Shown: positions 58,253 to 64,000 of the stretch, one piece after another
Layout of the letters: every line of letters begins with the position of its first letter
How positions within the stretch are numbered: the stretch's first letter is position 1
Source of the DNA: Candidatus Sodalis pierantonius str. SOPE
GTDB lineage: Bacteria; Pseudomonadota; Gammaproteobacteria; Enterobacterales; Enterobacteriaceae
Direction of reading: 5' to 3'
Assembly (NCBI RefSeq): GCF_000517405.1
Contig: NZ_CP006568.1
Location: forward strand, 930,001-994,000
Length of the DNA: 64,000 nt
Made by a program: the position numbers and the translations under genes
Notes under the pieces: generated by a model
What the model was told of the DNA's origin: nothing
Databases searched by the model: none
What the model saw: the letters and a program-made list of their open reading frames with translations, nothing else

Positions 58253-59002
58253 ATGGATACACTGTTAATGGCTCTGCGAGAGCTGAAGTTGTCGGCAATG
58301 GTCCAGGCGTTGGAGACGCAACGCGAACTCCCGGGGAGTTATGGGGAACTGGGGTTCGAGGAGCGGTTGTCGCTGATGGTAGAAGCGGAAAATTTGCATA
58401 GAAAAAACAACAACATATTCCGTCTTCGACGGCAATCGCAAATGCGCTTGCAGGCAAAACCGGAAGATATCCGCTATATCCCTAGCCGAGGAGTGACACC
58501 GGAACAGATGCGAGATCTGCTAGGGGGACAATATCTGAAATATCAGAAAAGCATACTCATCACGGGGCCGACAGGTACGGGCAAAACCTGGCTCAGTTGT
58601 GCGCTTAGTGAGCAGGCATGCCGGCAGCAATATAGCGTGCGTTACTGGCGAGTGGGTCGGTTGCTGGCCCATCTTCACCAGTGTCAGGTAGACGGGACCT
58701 ATCTAAAACAGCTTAAGCAGTTAGAAAAAATAGAGTTACTGATCTTGGACGATGTGGGCCTAGAATCAATAAGTCCGATGCAGGCAACGATGCTGTTGGA
58801 GGTGATGGAAGATCGCTACGACAAAAGCAGCAGCATCCTGATCAGTCAACTGCCGGTGAAAAAATGGTATGGACTGATAGAAAACCCCACGACAGCTGAC
58901 GCGTTACTCGATCGGTCAGTACACCCCAGCTATAGACTGGAACTTAAAGGCGAATCACTACGCAAAGAGCAAGGAGTAGCCAGCACAGGAAAAATAGACT
59001 AA
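58253..59002 (+). CDS. istB: IS21-family helper ATPase IstB, copy B
   Basis: 249 residues with Walker A GPTGTGKTWLSCALS. Starts 11 bases after istA. Intact. Confidence 0.96.
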   Translation: MDTLLMALRELKLSAMVQALETQRELPGSYGELGFEERLSLMVEAENLHRKNNNIFRLRRQSQMRLQAKPEDIRYIPSRGVTPEQMRDLLGGQYLKYQKSILITGPTGTGKTWLSCALSEQACRQQYSVRYWRVGRLLAHLHQCQVDGTYLKQLKQLEKIELLILDDVGLESISPMQATMLLEVMEDRYDKSSSILISQLPVKKWYGLIENPTTADALLDRSVHPSYRLELKGESLRKEQGVASTGKID

Positions 59003-59122
59003 ACTCGAGTCAGAAGATGAGCGAACACGTGATCGAATATCACTGGAATGGGTGATCGGAAAATATCGGAATAACTGATCGGATGTCGCCGGAACAGCTG
59101 ATCGGATACGTCGGAATCTGCA

Positions 59123-59899
59123 GCCCGCAGGGCGTTATTCGGCCCGGTATCGCGCGGGAGGGGCGCGAGCTCCTGATCGCGGCCAAAATCAGCCGGGCGT
59201 TTTTCACGAAACGCCGCGACGCCTTCCCGCGCATCTGCCGTCCCTTTGCAAACCGACGCGGCTAACTCATGGGCGACATCCAGCGCCGGCGGTTTAATCA
59301 TGCGCATCAGCCGCTTTCCGACGGCGAGCGCCGCAGAGAAACGCGAGGTCAACCGCGCGCAGATTCCCCATTCCAGCGCCTGCTGCGCGGTAATTCACCC
59401 AACATGACGAGGTGATGCATTCTGCCGGCCCCCGCCAGGGTATACAGCCGCTGCGCGCCCAGCCAACCGGGAATGGCGCCGAGCGAGGCTTCGGGCAACC
59501 CAAGTTTGATCCCCTCGGCCGCATAGCGGAAATCACAGGCCAGCGCCAGTCCCAACCCTCCGCCGAGGGCATGGCCGGACATGACCGCAATGGTGGCAAC
59601 GTCCATCTCCCGAATACGGCGAAAAACGCGATTGCCGGCGCGGATAAACAGGCTGCCCATTTTTTCAGGGTCAATATCCCCCCCCCACTCTTTGATATCC
59701 GCGTCGCTGCAAAAAAACGCTCGCTGGTTGAGGAAAAGACAATACACCGGATGTCATCCCTCGCCTCCAATTGGGCGAGGCCCGCATCCAGCGCGCGCAG
59801 CATGTCGAGGGTGAGTGCATTGTGCGTCGCGGATTTATTGAGCGTGAATCTGGCGATGCCCTGTTCGACCTCAAGCTCTATGTCATGATGTAGCGCCAT
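59123..59899 (-). pseudogene. Second enoyl-CoA hydratase family gene, frameshifted and cut by IS21
   Basis: Start at ATG 59899 (MALHHDIELEVEQGIARFTL). One T is missing in a T run (59711-59717) between SSTSERFF and CSDADIKEW. The second oxyanion-hole segment SGHALGGGLGLALACDFRYA and the active-site PEASLGAIPGWLGAQRL are intact in the other frame. Another shift near 59390 leads to LTSRFSAALAVGKRLMRMIK and AREGVAAFREKRPADFG. IS21 copy B cuts it after NNALRA. The last codons (TKGSAGW...) appear on the far side, at about 56470-56522. A run of nine C at 59678-59686 encodes the WGGD stretch and is in frame. Confidence 0.85.
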
Positions 59900-59919
59900 A
59901 ATCGTCCTCTTATTCGCAT

Positions 59920-59939
59920 GTAACGAACTTGTTCGTTAC
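59920..59939. promoter_or_regulatory. 20-bp palindromic operator beside enoyl-CoA hydratase gene
   Basis: GTAACGAAC and GTTCGTTAC are perfect 9-bp arms around a 2-bp centre. It sits 20 bases upstream of the hydratase start and about 290 bases from the divergent TetR remnant, whose product probably bound it. Confidence 0.72.
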
Positions 59940-60225
59940 TTAAGCTGGCATCCCTTTTTGTCGCTCTCAAGAGGCCAACGCCTTTCGCTAACCCCGGCAT
60001 CGGAAAAAAGTTTCAATGTGGGATAGCGATCAAATTTTGCCAGCACGTTAGCCGTTCGAGCACGGCTTGCTAGCAGAAATAACGCCAGGGGGTTTAGGGG
60101 CGTTTTCCCCACAGTGACACCCTGCATTGGGCGAAGCGCAGGCGGGATATTCTTGTCCAAACGGTGCAAAACAACCGGAATTTAGCGTATAGTTTTCATT
60201 AAAATTGAATAAATAAGCTGAGCCT

Positions 60226-60394
60226 ATGCAACAGAACCCGCCAAAAAAAAGCGTCCGCGCGATTCGGTGCAGACGAAAGCGCTGATCCTTGCGGCGGCGA
60301 TGGATGAATTCGCCGGTCTTGGGCTGGGAGGGGCGCGCATCGACGGTATAGCGGCCAAGGCAGGCGTGAACAAGCGTCTGATCTATGAATATTT
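60226..60394 (+). pseudogene. TetR-family regulator, N-terminal remnant
   Basis: ATG 60226 begins MQQNPPKK. A run of eight A (60243-60250) is one short of the nine needed to continue into KRPRDSVQTKALILAAAMDE and the HTH ARIDGIAAKAGVNKRLIYEY. Homology stops abruptly at about 60394 (EYF), where AT-rich unrelated sequence begins, so the ligand domain has been lost by rearrangement. Divergent from the hydratase at 59899. The ~285 bases between them hold the palindrome and nothing else recognised. Confidence 0.8.
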
Positions 60395-60520
60395 CAGGGT
60401 CTTCCCCTGTTGTGGTGGCTCAATCGACAGTTCTGCATTTTTACTTTACTTATTCTTTTGGCTGGAACTTGGACTTCTATATGGATGACAAACGTATTTA
60501 CGTTTAAAGGAATAACGTTC

Positions 60521-60817
60521 ATGTCATGCTTAAAAAAATATGCATATACCCCATTTATCTTACTGCTTCATGGTATTGCAGCATCGGCCTCACCAAATAT
60601 GATGTATGACACTGATAATAAAGACTATTCACTGTCACCAGAGGTAACGCCAAAATTATCTTGGGAGAAAAGTGAGTCTCAAGTTGATAAAACTCAATAT
60701 TGTCTTACCCCTAGCGATCCGGGATGCAGCAATATGTGGCAAAAGGAAAAAGAAAAGGAGAATGACGAGCGAATACAACATCACCAGCAAAAAAAATTTT
60801 ATAACTCCCTTAAATGA
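60521..60817 (+). CDS. Small exported protein of unknown function
   Basis: 98 residues from ATG 60521 (AAAGGA site 6-7 bases upstream). A hydrophobic N-terminus (YAYTPFILLLHGIAASASPN) looks like a signal peptide with an Ala-Ser-Ala cleavage site. The mature part is acidic/polar with two Cys (QYCLTPSDPGCSN) and a Lys/Glu/Gln-rich tail. The frame is open upstream through a second hydrophobic stretch (FCIFTLLILLAGTW), which could be the end of a preceding, truncated membrane protein. Base composition is AT-rich, unlike the chromosome, suggesting plasmid or ICE origin. I do not recognise the family. Confidence 0.5.
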   Translation: MSCLKKYAYTPFILLLHGIAASASPNMMYDTDNKDYSLSPEVTPKLSWEKSESQVDKTQYCLTPSDPGCSNMWQKEKEKENDERIQHHQQKKFYNSLK

Positions 60818-60821
60818 TTGC

Positions 60822-62015
60822 TCAAAAATTCATATTTAGTTTCCCATAGTGGAACATTACGCCCAGCTTGAAACGTTCTTTGTTCCTGAAGCCCCGTGAC
60901 TTGATCCTGAGCAGCCGTATTTTGCTGTTCAGGGACTCCGCATTCCCATTTGATACCCGGTTTTTCATTGCATTCAGAATGCCGTAAAGGCGTTTTGCCA
61001 CCATGCGGGCAATGCTGGCCATGAGCGGTATGCCGGTGTCTTTAGCCATCGCCATCCATTCCTGCCACAGCTTACGGCTATGATTGTCATAGCGGCGGTG
61101 CCACAGATCGCGAGCAAGCTCTTTCATTACCCAGCACTGGCTCGTTTGGGGTAACACCAGCCGGGCAACTTCTAACCTCTCTGCCCGGCACCCGAGGCGA
61201 TTTTGTTTGCTGTAAAACCATAGATAGCGTGAGCGGTGGGCGTCTTTCCTGTCTGACGACGGGATCTGTTTCATCTCAGCCTGACGGGTTTTATCAACGA
61301 CGGCGCACAACATTTTTGCCACATGGAAGTGATCGAAAGCGATTTTATCGACGGCATTGGGGAGATGGATGCGGGCTGCATTGATATAGGCCATGTTCAT
61401 GTCCATAGACAGCGTTTTTATCTCATCAAGCTGGTGATCTCTCAGGCTGCGCAGATAACTGGCAAGGCTTTCTACACCGCGGTTGTCGGTCAGTTGCAAA
61501 GCGCGTCCCTGCCTGTCAGAGATAACGGTGACGTACTGGTGTCCTTTTTTGAACCCGACTTCATCCACGCAGAGGTGACGGGCGGATAAGGGTTGTTTTA
61601 TCCGGGCCAAGCCTCGTTTGACTGCGCGCATCATGATGCCGTCAACGGCATTCCAACTGAGTTTGAGCTGCTTTCTGACAGCATCCACGGTGCTGACTTT
61701 CAGCCATGAAAGAACAAAGGCTTCGAACAACAAGGTGTAGCGGCTGCCTGACCCTGCCCAGGGAACAGGCAGTGTCTGGCAACCGTGCTCGGGGCAGTCA
61801 ACACGGGGGACATTAGCCTCAACCAGCGTGGTGAACTGACAGGTATCGAGGTGACGCCATTTACGACGCCGGTGATCATGTATGGAGCAGGATTTACCGC
61901 AGGTTGGGCAGGCCAGTTGTGTGTGCTCGGCAATGCCGACAATTACCGTCACTGATCCAGATTTTTCATCAAGAGAAAGGGATTGTACCTGCCACGGTGC
62001 GGACAGGTTAAGGAT
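60822..62015 (-). mobile_element. ISL3-family transposase, 5' end cut by IS256
   Basis: The transposase frame runs from the IS256 border (LNLSAPWQVQSLSLDEKSGS) to TGA 60822, about 395 residues. It has a zinc-finger N-terminus (CPTCGKSCSIHDHRRRKWRH), DDE core landmarks HLCVDEVGFKKGHQY and AFDHFHVAKML, and the C-terminal ESLNSKIRLLRIKSRGFRN. Only about ten N-terminal residues and the left terminal repeat are missing, removed where IS256 copy B begins. The right terminal repeat was not identified with confidence. Confidence 0.9.
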
Positions 62016-63327
62016 GAGCCTGTTTAGAAATTTGTGTATTTGCCTGATTTTGATATGTTCAATCCAACATCAAAAACAGGTTAATTTATGGACGAAAAAC
62101 AGTTGCAGGATCTGGCTAACGAACTGGCCAAAAATCTCAAAACCCCTGAAAATCTCAGTCACTTCGATCGGCTGCTGAAAAAAATCAGCGTCGAAGCAGC
62201 TCTCAATGCCGAAATGACCCATCACCTCGGCTACGATAAAAATCAGCCTAAACCGGGGGCCAACGCCCGCAACGGCTATTCCACAAAAACCGTTACCACT
62301 GGCGATGGCCCGCTGGCACTGCGTACTCCGCGCGATCGTGACGGTTCCTTTGAACCGCAACTGGTGAAGAAGAACCAGACCCGGATTACCGGGATGGATA
62401 ACCAGATTTTATCGTTGTACGCCAAAGGGATGACTACCCGCGAGATCGCCGCCGCGTTCAAGAGCTGTATAACGCCGATGTCTCGCCGGCGCTGGTCTCA
62501 AAGTCACCGATGCGGTCATGGAGCAGGTTGTCGAATGGCAAACCGGCCTCTTGATGCAGTCTATCCCATTGTTTATCTTGACTGTATCGTTCTAAAAGTC
62601 CGGCAGGACAGCCGCATCATCAACAAATCTGTGTTCCTGGCGCTGGGCATCAACATCGAAGGCCAGAAAGAGTTGCTAGGTATGTGGCTGGCCGAAAATG
62701 AAGGCGCAAAGTTCTGGCTGAACGTGCTGACAGAGCTGAAAAACCGCGGCCTGAACGATATCCTTATCGCCTGCGTTGACGGCCTGAAAGGTTTCCCTGA
62801 CGCTATTAACGCGGTGTATCCGGAGGCGCGGCTCCAGCTGTGTATCGTACATATGGTGCGCAACAGCCTGCGGTTCGTCTCCTGGAAGGACTACAAGGCC
62901 GTCACCCGCGACCTGAAAGCTATCTATCAGGCCCCTACGGAAGAAGCCGGCTTGCAGGCGCTGGAAGCGTTCTCCAGTGCCTGGGACATCCGCTACCCGC
63001 AAATAAGTCGAAGCTGGCAGGCAAACTGGGCCAATCTGGCCACGTTCTTTGCCTACCCAACGGACATTCGCAAGGTGATCTACACGACCAACGCCATCGA
63101 GTCGTTAAACAGCGTGATCCGGCATGCCATCAAAAAGCGCAAGGTGTTCCCGACGGATGACGCAGTGAAAAAGGTGGTGTGGCTGGCAATCCAGGCGGCG
63201 TCACAGAAATGGACAATGCCTTTGAGGGACTGGCGCATTGCAATGAACCGCTTTATTATCGAGTTCGGTGAACGCCTGGACGGTCACTTCTGAGAAAAGG
63301 CATTTACACAGAATCGTGTACAGGGTC
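62016..63327 (+). mobile_element. IS256-family element, copy B
   Basis: 1312 bp, same ends as copy A. The flanks (GTTAAGGAT on the left, TTTAAACTC on the right) do not form a target duplication. The left flank is an ISL3 transposase and the right flank a theta-subunit gene. This indicates recombination with another copy, or an adjacent deletion, after insertion. Confidence 0.95.
62088..63293 (+). CDS. IS256-family transposase with internal scrambled segment
   Basis: 401 residues. Compared with copy A, three separate single-base deletions (near 62460, 62504 and 62540) cancel out. About 25 residues after AAAFK (SCITPMSRRRWSQSH and onward) are therefore out of frame, while the rest, including NRPLDAVYPIVYLDCIVLKV and IESLNSVIRHA, is normal. 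The frame is open, but the altered region just before the first catalytic Asp makes activity doubtful. Confidence 0.85.
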   Translation: MDEKQLQDLANELAKNLKTPENLSHFDRLLKKISVEAALNAEMTHHLGYDKNQPKPGANARNGYSTKTVTTGDGPLALRTPRDRDGSFEPQLVKKNQTRITGMDNQILSLYAKGMTTREIAAAFKSCITPMSRRRWSQSHRCGHGAGCRMANRPLDAVYPIVYLDCIVLKVRQDSRIINKSVFLALGINIEGQKELLGMWLAENEGAKFWLNVLTELKNRGLNDILIACVDGLKGFPDAINAVYPEARLQLCIVHMVRNSLRFVSWKDYKAVTRDLKAIYQAPTEEAGLQALEAFSSAWDIRYPQISRSWQANWANLATFFAYPTDIRKVIYTTNAIESLNSVIRHAIKKRKVFPTDDAVKKVVWLAIQAASQKWTMPLRDWRIAMNRFIIEFGERLDGHF

Positions 63328-63607
63328 TTTAAACTCCCTTTTTTCTTGCGGTTAGATTCTGCCATCTCTTGATAAATTGAATCCGTTGCACGGGGTAACC
63401 GCCTTCCTGCTGAACGATGGTGTTCCAGCCTCTCTCTGAAATAAGATCGCAGGTCTTCCGGTTGCTCGATCTCAACTTGTGACGGCCTTACAGAGACATA
63501 TTCATGCGTTCTTTGTAAGCAACAGCAGCGGCGGTCAAATCAACATTCACCTTATCCATCTCCTCTTTGGGTAGAATCACTAAATTAAATGATTTTGTTT
63601 TTTTCAT
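63328..63607 (-). pseudogene. DNA polymerase III theta subunit homologue (HolE/Hot-like), frameshifted
   Basis: MKKTKSFNLVILPKEEMDKV followed by NVDLTAAAVAYKERMN matches the E. coli HolE core ([21 protein letters not shown]) by eye. A frame shift at about 63495 separates it from VEIEQPEDLRSYFRERLEHH, which matches EREQPEHLRSWFRERLIAH. The C-terminal end runs to the IS256 border. Its ATG overlaps the XRE gene stop (ATGA). An N-terminal extension and this context suggest a phage or plasmid homologue such as P1 Hot rather than the chromosomal holE. Confidence 0.78.
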
Positions 63608-64000
63608 TGGTGCGCCTGCATCATCACAAATTCAATAAACGCTTCTATCTTGGCTTTATCCTCATTCGATAATGCGGCATAGCGGGAGCGGTCATAATTG
63701 ATGACCGTTGGGTCTTTATGCTGCAGCAGGAGTTCATAGCCACGCCGCCCGAAAGCTTTGGCGATTGCTTCCAAATTATTCAGAGTGATATTGCCTTCTC
63801 GGTTTAGGACACGGTTAATGGTCGTCTGCCCAACCCCCGCTGCTTTGGCTATTTTCGTCTGGCTGGGAAGCTCACGGCTGCTGCTCATCCACAACTCAAG
63901 ATTGCGAGCAACAACAGCACCAACCTCGGTTTCTCCAGCTCCGGGTTCATCACCTGCAGCTATAGCGAGAAAGTGATCACGGTCAAGCCAGTGGAGCGGT
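63604..64000 (-). CDS. XRE-type DNA-binding protein (continues past window)
   Basis: The frame is open from the window edge (PLHWLDRDHFLAIAAGDEPG) to TGA 63604. The helix-turn-helix is ELPSQTKIAKAAGVGQTTIN followed by RVLNREGNITLNNLEAIAKA, and ends with IEAFIEFVMMQAHQ. It resembles phage or plasmid repressor-like proteins. Overlaps the theta homologue by 4 bases, implying one transcript. Confidence 0.75.
   Translation of the reverse strand, partial: PLHWLDRDHFLAIAAGDEPGAGETEVGAVVARNLELWMSSSRELPSQTKIAKAAGVGQTTINRVLNREGNITLNNLEAIAKAFGRRGYELLLQHKDPTVINYDRSRYAALSNEDKAKIEAFIEFVMMQAHQ

Larger units (their letters stand above)
56523..59122 (+). mobile_element. IS21-family element, copy B
   Basis: 2600 bp, ends as copy A, with 5-bp target duplication GCCCG at 56518-56522 and 59123-59127. 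It carries intact istA and istB and the same multiple ~20-bp subterminal repeats. A duplicated CATGG before istA makes it 5 bp longer than copy A. It is inserted near the 3' end of the enoyl-CoA hydratase pseudogene. Confidence 0.96.

Noticed and set aside
1..64000. CRISPR arrays or rRNA/tRNA genes
   Set aside because: No regularly spaced short repeats and no rRNA or complete tRNA sequence were seen in the window.

Overview
The window comes from an Enterobacterales chromosome with a base composition of mostly high G+C. Housekeeping proteins match Escherichia coli orthologues closely (HslU/HslV, FtsN, PriA, PanB/C/D, PcnB, DksA, PBP1B). The window also has massive recent gene decay and near-identical IS elements of the IS5 (IS903-like), IS21, IS256 and ISL3 families. 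That combination points to a recently host-restricted insect symbiont of the Sodalis group. My best guess is the cereal-weevil endosymbiont ('Candidatus Sodalis pierantonius', SOPE). This is inference from memory, not a database match. By my count about 20 chromosomal genes look intact and about 28 are broken by frameshifts, nonsense codons, deletions or IS insertion.

Layout. (1) 1-9.8 kb is the glp/hsl/ftsN/priA/rpmE block: glpK', glpF, zapB, rraA (broken), menA (broken), hslU-hslV with an apparent sigma-32 promoter and 5' stem-loop, ftsN, cytR (broken), priA, rpmE. (2) 9.7-14.6 kb is one gene resembling the SopD family of type III effectors. IS21 split it first, and an IS256 copy then landed on the IS21 end. 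(3) 14.8-16.3 kb is a decayed GH18 chitinase with an Ala/Glu-rich repeat tail. (4) 16.8-44.9 kb keeps the E. coli order acnB-yacL-speD-speE-yacC ... hpt ... can-yadG-yadH-panD-panC-panB-folK-pcnB-gluQ-dksA-sfsA-thpR-hrpB-mrcB. Only hpt, panDCB, folK, pcnB, gluQ, dksA, sfsA and mrcB remain intact. Three IS5 copies, an HTH-GAF/GMC oxidoreductase pair and an AT-rich island at about 28.7-30.5 kb interrupt it. That island carries the remains of an F-box protein with six 31-residue repeats. (5) 45-60.4 kb is a decayed catabolic island. A tightly overlapping operon (MHS transporter, CoA-transferase, AroE-like dehydrogenase, TIM-barrel isomerase, GH88-like hydrolase, SDR) is followed by two enoyl-CoA hydratases, a second MFS transporter and TetR regulators with palindromic operators, all cut by IS5 and IS21. 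(6) 60.4-64 kb is mobile or phage-like DNA: a small exported protein, a truncated ISL3, IS256, a DNA polymerase theta (HolE/Hot-like) pseudogene and an XRE regulator.

Biology. Retained functions are core ones: proteolysis, division, replication restart, pantothenate and folate synthesis, RNA polyadenylation, and cell wall synthesis. Spermidine synthesis (speD, speE), aconitase B, menaquinone prenylation, carbonic anhydrase, nucleoside regulation and the whole catabolic island are lost. Many lesions are one- or two-base slips in short homopolymer or dinucleotide runs. The two effector-like pseudogenes are the most novel content. They suggest that an earlier stage of this lineage used type III secretion to manipulate its host, including possibly the host ubiquitin system.
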